Of a stretch of 64,000 bases of DNA, positions 46,898 to 59,400 are shown in pieces. Within the stretch, counting starts at the first letter, position 1. Each line of letters opens with the position of its first letter. The notes below the pieces were generated by a model. The model had not been told where the DNA came from and ran no database searches. It saw only the letters and a program-made list of their open reading frames with translations. Both the position numbers and the translations under genes were made by a program. This DNA comes from Warburgia ugandensis (Eukaryota > Streptophyta > Magnoliopsida > Canellales > Canellaceae): contig CP141137.1 in the NCBI GenBank assembly GCA_035236585.1, positions 49,994,057-50,058,056 of the forward strand, given 5' to 3'.

Positions 46898-48849
46898 CTT
46901 GAACTATTGGATTGGTTGGCACTTTAGTCATTATGTTAACTTTTCATTAGCATAATTAATGGTTGGGCCCTACATGCAATAGTTTAGACCCATAATTAAT
47001 TTAATTTTCTAGAACTTCAAGGACCAAAATGTTGTAAGTGAATAGGTCCAAGGACTAAAGTGTCAGAAGTGAATAATCTTATGGACTAAAGTGCACTTTT
47101 CCAAGGCTCAACCATTATTTTTGACAATGAACTATTAATAGAAGGACTAGATTGCAACTTAAACTAATTGTTTTGAGGATTAAATTGTTTTTGTGGAACT
47201 TTAAGGACAAAAGTTTCATGGCTAAATATTTCGAAGGAGTAAAGTGTACTTTTCTCTTCTCTTAATATGTACTATAATTATAGATATAGGTTATCTAGTG
47301 AGATAATGCTCCCACAACCCTTTGGTTATAATGACACACCCCCTTTAAGAGTTTTATCATGCTTTTATTTAAGGGGCTCACTTTCATGGTAATCTCAACT
47401 ATTCATCGGCTATTTTGTAGTAGATGAAATCTGACCCAAAAATACATACGTTGAATGATTGTGGTATTGGTTTTTTTAGTTCTAAAAGCAATGCTAGAAA
47501 AAATAACAATATTAAAAATAGTTAAAATATCGACATTCAGATAGTTAAAAATATATTATTTTTGAAACATAGCCCATCTATAGCAAAATGCTTAAGTTGA
47601 ACTATTTGATTACTAAAAGAAGTAGACATCACACTTACTTTTGCCATACATAAAACCCCAAAAGAGGGTGTGGCATTCGTACCAAAGGAGTGTGGGAATA
47701 TAAACTCCCATGATTTATGTGGAACAATTACTTAATAAAATGCAAAAATAAAATGAGTTAGTGACTAACAAGTTAAACATTAGAGGGTTTGTGGAGTCCA
47801 GGACTTGAACACTTAGTCAGGTGTGGTCAATGATACCTTTATTATTAAGTTTTAATTCTTTTCTTAACAAGCAAAGAATTAAAAAGCAAGTCAATTATAC
47901 ACACTCTTAAATTTAATCTCTAGTCAAAGCAAAAATGGAGACTCAAATATGTGACCAAGCATACTTCAGGGAGATGCTGAGTTGTCTACAATCAAGTGTG
48001 CTAGAATTTGTGGCTATTAAGTTGTAAATTTATTCAAAATAAATTAAAATGCTCTTTATTCTCCATACTTATCTGATGAAAAAATGATTTTAGGGTTTTC
48101 TACTATTTGAGCGGTATTTTTGTCAGATATCCCTTTTCCCCATCTAAAAGAATGTCCACTTCAATCCCACTTTTTAAAGTTCAAAACAATTTTTAATTTC
48201 TTTTTGGGAGAGCTCCATCGCTTAGGAACTCTCTATTCCTCAAGAGCTAGAGATTTTCTAAATATAGTTTCTTAATTCTATTATGACTCTAGGATGCCCT
48301 TATGAAAATCATGCCCCTCTTTGGAAGTCCATTTCCTTTTTTTGGATGCTACTCACTCCTTTTTAGGATGGCTTTTATATTATTAGATATCAAGGTTAGG
48401 AGAGTTGGATGAACGTTATGCATTAAGGGTATGGTGGGGTTCATTATACAAAGGTGGAGTTGCACGCTCTTGGGGTATTGTCATGCTCTATGCTTCATTT
48501 CTCTTAGTTACGTAGGCTATACCTTGGAAATCTCTTACATGTGATGGTTCCTATCTCTACTATTTTGAGGTGTAAATGAATGGCTCAGTTTTAGAGGGAG
48601 AAAACAATCTAAGTTATTTTTACGAATGAATGATGTAGATCATAGTATGGTGGCCAATAAATGTCTATCATAGCTAGTTGCAAACAAATCGACATCTCCC
48701 CTATAATATGCTTGGTTACAAGTTCAAATTGCCACTTTCCCCTTTGGTTTGAGATTATATTTAGGAGTATGTGTGAATGATTTAATTTGTAATTACCTTT
48801 TAAAAGAAAAAGGTATCCACAAGTCTTGAGCTTTCAATCTTCCTTAACT
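46898..48849. other. Spacer between LTR blocks
   Basis: AT-rich DNA without a recognised gene. It contains several 'GGACTAAAGTG' and 'AAAGTGTACTTTT' phrases (46910-47250) similar to those at 33820-33910. Confidence 0.45.
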
Positions 48850-49711
48850 GTATTTAAGATATTGTAAACATTCAAACATTTACAATATCTCAGCAAGCTA
48901 TGCTTGGTAGGGGATTTAAGAAATATATTCAATATATCTCAAAATCAATAGTTCATTATATCCATGATATAAATCAATTTATACAATTAGATAACCATTT
49001 TATCATTCACTCATCATATGCATTATATATATATGTATTACATATAAATAAAACTACTGAAAATCATGAATATAGTCAATATCATCAATAATATCTCATT
49101 TCCAAACTGATTTCAATATTAACACTAGGTGTTAATATATAATCATATCATATTGGGAATCATCCTCCAATACAACATTGGTAATAACTTTTACCGAGCA
49201 TCTCATTATGCCATAAAATAAGGCAACTCATCATGTCATAACATAAGGTATCTCATCATGCCATAATCAATTGCATCATAATGCAAAATATCAAAAGACT
49301 ACCATGCTTGCAGTCTCAATCTGTATAGTGCGCCCGAATAACTGCTTAATACTCCACTAATACCACTGTGAAAAATACAGATTCATTTTCATATGGGGGG
49401 AACCGTGGCTGTCATAGTGGCGGCCTTCTCATAATTGCCCCACCCGATGTTTTACCTCTCTTTGGGCATGGTATCATCATCATAATCAGTTTTCAGAGAG
49501 CGGGTGACCAAACCCTCAAAACTCTCCTAGCATTGGCATCCCCAGGTATAAGCATGTCTTAAAACAAAATCACAAGCCTCCAAGCTTGTATAAAAAATAA
49601 TATTTCAATACTTACAGACTATGTGTCTGGTTATAATAGGACATTCATATAACTTCTTTCCTTAAGATTTGGGGGTCCAACTTATATAGTTTAAATATTC
49701 TTATTCTACCC

Positions 49712-49838
49712 ATTAAGTAATTTCATAATTACTTAATCAATTCCTTTGTATTCATTTCAACATCATTTGTTGTCTTAAGTAATTTCATAATTACTTAATC
49801 AATCCCTTTGTATTCGTTTCAACATCATTTGTTGATTC
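49712..49838. repeat. 64-bp tandem duplication in the inverted LTR
   Basis: 'TAATTTCATAATTACTTAAT' plus the following 'TTTCAACATCATTTGTTG' occur twice in tandem with a few mismatches. Confidence 0.88.
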
Positions 49839-51880
49839 ATAATAATTCTAAGGCAATTATAATCAAAACTCATTTATTAGGATAAAATCATGTGTAAGCA
49901 TGTATCTTATATATTGAATATATTCTTAAGGTCCACCTACCTTTACTTTCAACCATTTATCTTCTTATTGATCTTAATCATCATATCCTTCATGTATTTG
50001 TCAAATCATATGTATACATTCATTTTTCAACTCGTTTATACTTCCTAATTATTCTTTTGATCATCCTTATATAGGATGATTTGGATCTTGTTCCTTGGAT
50101 CATATTGATCAAGGATCTAATTTATTGATCTACATTTGAATATAATATTTATACTACTTTAAAACATACATACAATATTATGATTCTTATTATTCTTAAT
50201 CATTCAAGATCTCCTTATGGATCTCATTTGATCTTTGATTATCTTAATTACCATTTTTATTAGGATTAAATAGTTTACTATCCTTTTATGATCTTATTAT
50301 TATTTAACAAGTTGATGTTTTACTAATTGAAGATAATTTATGCACTCTTAATTCTATACAGCTCATCCTTATTTCAGAATTGACTAAGGCTTACCCGTTA
50401 AAAGTTGTTAATAGAGTAGTTAATTCAATCCTTATGTAAGGAGACGTTTAGACCTTACAAACATTGTTAGAAGGTGGGGGAAGAGCGATGCATTATTAGA
50501 GAACCCCCTTGACTACTATGTTCAACATTTATTAGGGTGACCTTAGCTCAACCGTCATAAGGTTCTTGTGAGCATTAAACCCTAAGTGCTCTTGCTATTT
50601 GATTTTAATTAAATACATGAACATTTAAAATGTCATTCATAGGGTTTATTATTCTCCTAATTTGCGCTAAGGAAATGATATTCCTTATATTTTCAAACTA
50701 ACCATACCCTTACTATCATTAAGTCCATGTTCATATTCATTGTAAATATTCATCAATATCTATTTTTATTTAATTACATTTTTCATGTAATTTACATAAC
50801 ATGAACAATTAAAGTGTAAATAAATAAATTTAACAATTATATCTACTAAGAAATACAGAGAACATTTACAGTAGAACATAATAATTCACATGCTCATTTG
50901 AATACTTCATATTTGTCCATTTTTATCCAATGATCATATTTTGATTTCTATTCATTTTTCATCCTATTAAGGGTTTTGATCTTGATCTTTCATTTATATT
51001 CAGATCTATCACATTCTCTTAATGTGATATCATCACTAGATTATTGTTGCATCTTAACATATGATCTGATCTTTCTTGATAGCTGGTGTACGGGGAGGAG
51101 TGACCTAGGATAGCCAAGACAATCTGATCTGGACAGTCAGATTAGCCCTTCCCCAGATCAACGACTAGATCTACTGAAAATTGATCTGTGATTTCATATC
51201 ATAAGGTTTTGGTACCCTCTGAATCAATCTAAGGGTTCAGAATTCCCAAATCTCATTAATTTATTGGTGTTCCCCCATTTAGGTCACTGGTGATTCAGTT
51301 GCTAGTGAACCAAATTCAATGGTGATTTGGTCGGAAAACAAAGGGGTTTTGAAGAGGAGTTGAGGAAGACCTACCTGGATCCCCGTTTGAAGCAAATAGA
51401 GTAGCCGGAGAGAGATTTCTTGCCGAATTTTTGAAGCCATAGTTGGACGGCTAGGGTTTCTGAATTTTTTTTTTTTGCCATCGAGGTGCTTGCTGGTGTT
51501 AGGGAAGAGAAATGGGAGAGGGGTAGTGGAGGGGAGAGTGTAGAGAACCTGATTTCGAGGTTCCTAAGGCATCGCCGGAGGGGCAGATGTAGTGAGGATC
51601 TAACTGGCCTGGGAAAAACCCTAGCCGACTAATCCTTCAATTGGATCAGGTGGAAGGTGGGTCCGAGGGCGCGCCAGCTTGGGACAGGCTAGTTCCTATG
51701 CCAGGTGCGTGTGGGGACCGCCCCTCCAGCTGGAAAGAGAGGAGAGAGAAAATAAAAGAAAAGAAAAAGAAAGAAAAATGAAGAAAAAAGAGAAAAAGAG
51801 AGGGAAAGAGGAGGAAAGAGAGAGGGAAAGAGGGAGAGAGTCTTGGAGATCATGCAATTTCGTGCAGTCTGTAAGAGGGG

Positions 51881-51889
51881 TATTTATAG
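51881..51889 (-). promoter_or_regulatory. LTR TATA box, minus strand
   Basis: CTATAAATA on the minus strand, 422 bases from the LTR start, matching the word in the solo LTR. Confidence 0.5.
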
Positions 51890-52311
51890 GGCTATCTTTG
51901 CATTATTTTAATTAATTTTTTTATTTTAAATAATTTTTTACTTTTCTTATAAAATTCAAAGCATATTCCTCATCATGTTTATTCCTCATTATTGATATTC
52001 CTTGAGCTGGCTGTCCACTAGCTCACCTAACTTTTGTGGACCCCACACAAAAGTGAAATAACTATTTTACCCCTACAGGTAAATGTAAATTCACAAAATA
52101 AGAAAAATTTGAATTTTTTACTCAAGCTCAGATTTTAGCGTACCTACAGTCATTCTGATTAGATTCCCATGAATGATTCTAAATATCTATGTTTCAAGAC
52201 CTGATTCTTTTTCTAAAAATTAATATTATATTAAATATAATATTCTACCTCGATTTTCGTAAAAATTCCAATTAACTCCAAATAATTCTAGAAAAATTTG
52301 AGGTTTTCACA

Positions 52312-53439
52312 CCAAAAGTCTTAGAACCATGTTGTGGGTTTTGTGGTGAGTTTTCAATAATTTTTCTTAGAGTTACATGTGTTATTGCTATAGTTAGGTC
52401 TTGATGGATCTCCTCTCCTAACATTCCTAATAACTAAAACTCACTATTTTGTTAACACTCATTTTCTATAGTTAGGGCCTATAGTTCATTCCCTTGAAAC
52501 TTCTTATTGCAGAAAATGGTTATTGCTTTAATTAGGTCCTACTATTCCAGCTGAATAATTGAAATGCATTATTCTCCTTGACATCCTTAAGTCATACGAC
52601 TTTAAAGTTTGATTTAAGAGAAAAATAATTATTTTTCATGCCTCATATATATAAACTCAGAAGTTGGTGTCAAATTTGAATTAGCCAATTTGGTTCTTAC
52701 CACATGTTTTCTTATCATTTTATAGCCATAAAGGTTAAGAATCCAAAGGTGTGATCCTGGGCCAATCCAGAAATCTCTAGTTAGCAACCTTAACTTTTGG
52801 TGTTCCATATGAGATGTTGACCATATGGGACATTTAAAACTATTTAAAGCTTTCTTGTCTAAATAACTATAAGAATTGTGATTCTCAGGTACTACATAGA
52901 GCACGTATGTTAGAAAGATGTCTCTTAATTTTGAGACAGGTTCTACACCTTTGGAGAAAATAAAATATAAGAAAGCACATGCTTTAGTGGATAGAAGGCT
53001 GAATAGAACATTTGCATCTTATGCAGCACATTAATTCTAAGCATTATTTGGAGTACAAACCAAGAAGACCCATTTGGGAGCCCAAATAGGTTAAAAGAAG
53101 AAGAAAAAGGTAGAATGTACCCTTAAAATTAAGGGACTACTTACGAAAAAAAATACCTTTGAGGGCGAGATGCTGAGCTAACCCAATCTACTGGGGCCAC
53201 ATGCGAACGGAGCCCAAAAAATCCAAATGCCCTGGAAGAATGGGTGAATCACCGAATCTTACCACTATCACATCGAACGGTTGAGATTTCATCCGTAGAA
53301 GTATCGCATTCCCTCTAAAACCGTCATCCCAGAAACAGAAGCAAGCCGGCAGCCCTTAAATGCCTTAACATCACACACTGCAAAACAGGAGCTTCGCTTC
53401 TCCATCTCCCTACCATTTGGGGTTTACAAATTCCTTCAA
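52312..53439 (+). promoter_or_regulatory. Upstream region and 5' leader of the DExH helicase
   Basis: AT-rich to about 53150, then less so toward the gene. The last 100 bases have the look of a plant leader (CTTCTCCATCTCCC). I assign no TATA box. A short upstream ORF follows at 53440. Confidence 0.4.
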
Positions 53440-53484
53440 ATGTCTTGGAAACCCTACGCCTCCAATACTCACAAAACCCTGTAA
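53440..53484 (+). promoter_or_regulatory. Upstream ORF in the helicase leader
   Basis: ATG at 53440 opens a 14-codon frame ending TAA at 53482-53484, out of frame with the helicase and 14 bases before its inferred ATG at 53499. If in the transcript, it could lower or condition translation of the main ORF. Confidence 0.45.
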
Positions 53485-53498
53485 AATCTTCGAATAAC

Positions 53499-56400
53499 AT
53501 GCTCTACTCCGCGTTCTTGCGGGGCTTCTCAAGAACTGGCCCTCACCTTACCATGTATCTGAGACCTACGCCTCTGCAATTGTCACTGCGTTCAAACCAT
53601 AAGAACCCCAGAAACCCCAGAATTCCCGGTTCTTCCTCGTCCGGCAACATGAAAGATCGCACGCTTGGTAATGGCACTGTGTGCCTGCCTCAAAGGCGCT
53701 CTGTTATCGGTTCCGCTGCTCCCAGTGTCTCAACTCAGTCTTTTGACTTCGATTGGCGGGAAAATCAGGGACTCGTTTTGAACCGTAGAAATGATCCCTA
53801 TCCGTATTTTCAGCAGCCCAGTGTGAATTATGGTAGATATGCGTACGATGACTACTCTGAGGATGATTCTGATCATGAAGTGGAGTCGTCGAATAAGGTG
53901 ACTGGTGTTTTCTGGTTTTGGAATTAGTGAATTTTGCTTCAAAATGAAATTTTTGTTCATTTTGGTGAATTAGTTATTCTTGTGTGCAGTAGATTGAACA
54001 AAAAGAAAATGTGGAGGACTTAGGTTTGTTGCTAATTGATTCTCAAATTTAGTTGTTTTCTGAAAGTTGGTTATTCTTTTACGAAGTAGATTGAACATAA
54101 GGCAGCTGTGGAAAAATTAGATTTTACTCTTTTCATACAGAATTGGATGGAGGAGTAGCTTCAATATGAAGTAAAGAATCATATTTGGTTCTCTTTTACA
54201 TCATCTTGGTCATACCTCTAGGCTATGCTGTACCACTAAGGGAGGACACTGATTTTAAATGCAGATTGCATAGTACTGATGTAATTGTTAAAATTATTTA
54301 TAGCAGTTTTATCATAGTAAAGCTGTTCGTAGGCATGTGTTGGTTTCTGCTGTTTGTCTGCGAGATGCAGTTTTATGTGTTTTTGAGAAGTATGAAACCC
54401 ATACATGACTGGGATTTAACACATGATAACCAATGCCCAACATATCATGCAGATAGTCATGTAGGCCCAGGGCCATGCATACATGACGTGCCTTATCTGG
54501 TATTAATGTGGGTGTAATATCTAAAAAGTGGCATTATTATCTCACATGAAGCGATTATTATTATATTTTTAAGTTGGTGGTGATTCCCGGACTGCTTTGA
54601 CTTTGCGAGTTCATAATAAAATTGAGAAATTGCATGTGGATGTTCTCTTCATTGGTTTGTTTGGTGATTTTCTCCCTTCGTTGGAAAAGATTTTTCTCTT
54701 TAACTTTCAGCAGTTGGTCATTCTTATAATTGAGGATTGTTTGGCTATGAACTTCTATTTGGTTGATGATTGATAGCGGCCATTTATTCTTAATAATACA
54801 CTCACATACTACCAGGAAGGAAATGATACATGGCATGAAACTTGCTCTGCAATGATTTACAAGTGCTAAAAGTATTTCTAGTCTTGAAAATTTTGACCTA
54901 CTCATCTGTCATCTCTCGAGTGACTATGAAACTGAAATTGTTCTTTTGAAAAAGTGATTAAACCTTAATCTAATATATGATTATTATGAGAAAGGAGCCT
55001 GCAGGTAGTTCTTTAATATAACAATGATCAACTTGATGCACCTCACCTCTCACCTCAAACCACCTAGGATTTTCTCTACCTGTCTCTTTGTTGGGATCCA
55101 GAAAACTGGAGAACTCCATTCTACTTTGTCTAAATATTACAAATCACACTGTCTTTACCATAGGAGCTGAAACTAAAGCTCAGGTTATCAACTGTGTTTG
55201 GAGACTTTTCCCACATGCCCGAGATTGTATTTTGTCAATTATTTCCACCCCTTATTTATCATCTTGATTTCCTAGTCAAATTCCTTTTGAATGACCAGTG
55301 GGAATCATGGCTTCATTTGTTTTCAATAATCTTTCCTATGACATCTAATTTACCACTGAGAGAGCAGTACATTTGTCTTATTCTGAACTTGCTGAAAGAT
55401 GGCAATATGAGATGTTTATTTGAAGAACATGTTGGTACACCACAATAACCTCTGTTGTGCACACAAAACATCCAAGTCTTTATGGGTAATTGAAGAAATC
55501 CATGCCAAATCACCTCTCAAGAGACTAGATGACATCGAATGAGAATGATTTTCTCGTCTACTTCTCTGTATCGGTATAAGTTGATCAAGCATATTGCATC
55601 AAAGCCTTCTAGTGCAGTGGTATAAGGAGGAGTCTCTCACCTGGGTGACCATGGTTTTAGGTTTTGCATGGGGTGTCCGTGTGTCTAACTCTCAAGAAAA
55701 AAAGTTTATCAAGCATATTCCCAAAGTTGATTATTTTGGGAAAGGAAACAATACCCCCCCAATTCCACAACCCCTACAAAAAGAAACTCTAGAAATAGAA
55801 TCCTATATTGTCATATTCATCATAAAAAAGCAGTAACAGTCACCTACTTGTTGATAGGAAGCCTGTATGTAAACTGAAGTTTTGAATTGGGATTTCCTTA
55901 TGTAGATGGCAACACTTGATTCTACATGTCTGACAGTGCTGTGAGTTTGATGGCTTGATACTGATAATTAGTCCTTTGCAATTTAGGTATTTTTATGGAC
56001 ATCTTTGGTAGATGTGGCTTATGCTCGTGAGAGTATATGCAGTTCTTTGTTCTTTTTAAGTCTTAATTAGATGTTTTAACTTTTCAACTAAAACTTGTTC
56101 AGGGTTCTTCCACTCTTGATAATGTGGACGAGTGGAAGTGGAAGTTGAGCATGCTTGCTCGCAACAGGGATGAGGACGAGATAGTATCACGGGAGAAAAA
56201 GGACCGACGTGATTATGAGCAACTTGCAGCATTGGCTGCTAGAATGGGTTTATATAGGTACATTGATTTTTTGTATCACGATACTTGCATTTCTGGTTTT
56301 TCTGTTATTCGTTGATTTTCATTCTGAAATGAGATGAACAAATTGACAGCCGCCAGTATGCAAGAGTTGTTGTTTTTAGTAAGGTCCCGCTGCCAAACTA

Positions 56401-59400
56401 CAGATCTGATCTGGATGATAAGCGTCCCCAAAGGGAGGTAATTTTTTTTTATAATTGATGGGCATCTGAAGTTGCATTGTGTATGCTAGAAGTTTACTTT
56501 ACATCAAAACATATCAATATATTCCCTAATCTCTAAAAATATCTGGGCACCTATATTGTTATTCAAAAGAGAAAAAGATGCCTCTGACAACAAATTTTAC
56601 TGTAGAATCCCCATAATGAAGTTGAGGGCGAGCTGGTTTTTGTTTCTTTTACAGAAAAGAGGCTTGTGGTTCTTTGAAAAAGAGAACAGTTGCATTCTCC
56701 TCTATGCTTTTCTATTAAATCCCCATTGACATTCTCAGTGTTGATAGGTGACCATCCCTATCAGTCTGCATAGAGAAGTGGATTCTCTACTTGGAGAGCA
56801 CCTTTCACAGAAGGCTGTGACTAGAGGAAGTTATCCAGATGTCACCTTCTCGAGATCAAGCAGCAATGGAAGTATTGGAACTGATGATGGGCTTTTTGAG
56901 CAACAGGAACCTCTTGCAGCCACTAGCGTCGTCATGGAAAAAATTCTGAGGCGCAGGAGCTTGCAGCTACGCAATCAGCAACAGGAGTGGCAGGTTTGTT
57001 TTACCTTCAAACCTTTTGTCTTTTTTGGAAAGAGTTACCTTATTTCAGGCATCAGAGATCAAAAGGATCACGCATGACACTGTTTCTGGGCCATGCATCT
57101 GCATATTAGTGGGTTGATACACATGCTGAAAGGACATCAAATCCTCAATATGAGCAAATGTGCTTCCTTGAGAGCATTGTTGGATATCTAAGGAACATCA
57201 AAGTTTTGCTGTTACTACTATATGACACTGGTAGAAGTGCCCTCCACAGTTCTGGGTGAACTGGATTGTGCTGTGTAATACTGATATTCCTTTTCTGATG
57301 CCATAACTTTTGTTTCCGTAGAATCATGCTGCCCAAATGGACCATTGACCGCCTCATTAACAGTGCAATTCTATTCTTTAATGATGCCCCTCATTAACTG
57401 TGCAATTCTATTCTCTAATGATGCCTCTAACACCCTAATAATCTGTTTCCCAGGGATATTGAATTTAATCATCTCTTTATTCTATTTTTCTGATCAAATT
57501 GCTAGGTATCCAATTAAAAGAATAGCAAAATTATTGCTATCAGTGCATATATCATACATATATGTTGATGGATCAGTGTGTCTGTTGCTGATGAGCTGTT
57601 AGTTGCATGTGTCTTGATGCATGCTGGTGTATTTGACATGCAAATATTTTATACTTGTTTTCTTAGACCATGGTATATGATATTTATACACATCATATGC
57701 ATATACGCACCTTGAGGTCACGGGTTCAAGGCGTGGAAACAGCCTCTTGCAAAATGCAAGGTAAGGCCGTGTACTTTAGGCCCTTGTGGTCCGCCCCTTC
57801 TCTGGACCCTGCATAGGCGGGAGCTTCATGCACCGGGGCTGCTCCTTTATATGCATATATATATATGTACCTATTTATGTATATTTTATGTCAAATATGT
57901 TGAATAGCATTTGTAATAATAATAATATTACCTTCAAGGAATATCTTTCTCAGATGCTACTTAATAGATACATGTCTCTGTTTATTTGTTTGTTTTTAAC
58001 TTGTGATGAGTTTGAGGTTCATGGCCCTTATCAATTCATGATTAAATATATTTGTTGCTGGTGGAGAGTAGATTGAGTCACAGAGTCAGTACTAAGTAAT
58101 TATAGGAAGCTTTGACATGACACCTGTTAATTAGTATGTTCAACTCTACTTTTGATTAATTTGGTACCATGAGTAACTTTCTTTTACATTCATTGCATGA
58201 ATCTGTGATAATATTTTGTTGGGTAAATTTTAATGTTTTTCTGTGCATGTTTTCCTAACAACTATCTCCATCTTTACAGGAATCTCCAGATGGACATAAA
58301 ATGCTAGAATTTCGAAGAAGTCTTCCTTCTTTCAAGGAAAGGGAGGCATTATTAGCAGCCATCTCTCAAAACCAGGTGATCTTGATTATTGGTTGATATA
58401 TATTTTCCGTGGTCCTTACACATATTGACATGCTTTGACAGATTGCTGATTTATGAATATATCTGCCATGTCAATTGTTAGTTCGGGGTTCTATTCATTG
58501 ACTTGAGATTTAATGTGAATGTTGGACTACTAATCAATGATAAGTGAAGAAAGTTGCATAAAAAGATAGTGCTTGAATTTTATGTTCTAGGAACAGCCTG
58601 ACAATTTATTAGAGAACAAAGTCATACTCAGAAGAGGCAGTACTTTGCTCCTTGTACAAAGAGCTTGCTTTCTATTTGGCCCCATCTAAGGGATTGACTA
58701 ACCATTAGCCACCTGGGAAACATAAGTAGATCTTTATTCTCCTCATCGGGCCAATTATTTCTTGCTATAGTGGAAGATTGATTCCTTGCATGTTCCTGTG
58801 GCATTCTGTAAGTGGCCCTTCCACCAACACTCTTCCTCTTAATTCCATCTTGAAGCTGGGAAATCCTGCAAACAATGTTTCACATCCTCATCTCATTCAA
58901 GTAAGTGATGCCAATTGTTCAATTAAGAAAAGATAATTATGTTCTCTAGACCCTGAAAATCTTCTCCTAAGTCTACCTATGCTGGATTTCCCAAAGAAAA
59001 CCATCAAGTTTCAGCATTTGTATCATTCAAGAAGAGAAATAGTCAGCCTACGCGAATTAGGTGAAGATGGTGTCTACTTCACCATGATTTTCCTTTTTCT
59101 TTTTTTTTTTCTTGTCTGTGTACTTAAATATCTTTCCATTCTCTGAAAATGTTGTTGTTGTGTGACCTTGAGGTCACGGGTTCAAGGCATGGAAACAATC
59201 TCTTGTAAAAATACAAGGTAAGTCTGCGTACTATTTATAGGCCCTTGTGGTTCGCCCCTTCCCTGGACCCCGCATAGGCCGGAGCTTCATGCACCGGGCC
59301 TGCCCTTTTTATTCTCTGAAAATGTCTAGAGTATAAAACACCTAAATTTTACTCATATTTTTCATTCCTCATAATGCTTTGGAACAGGGTACCTTCTTGA

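Larger units (their letters stand above)
48850..52311 (-). mobile_element. Inverted, diverged relative of the solo LTR
   Basis: On the minus strand it runs parallel to 41219-45625. It starts TGTGAAAACC at 52311, has CTATAAATA at 51889-51881, the 'CTCCTTACATAAGG' block (50433-50446, compare 43751), the gene-poor centre, and the 'TTGCTGAGATATTGTAAA' stretch at about 48862-48898. Homology stops there, so the last 390 bases or so of the LTR are missing. No target duplication was found. It holds no pol sequence. Confidence 0.7.
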
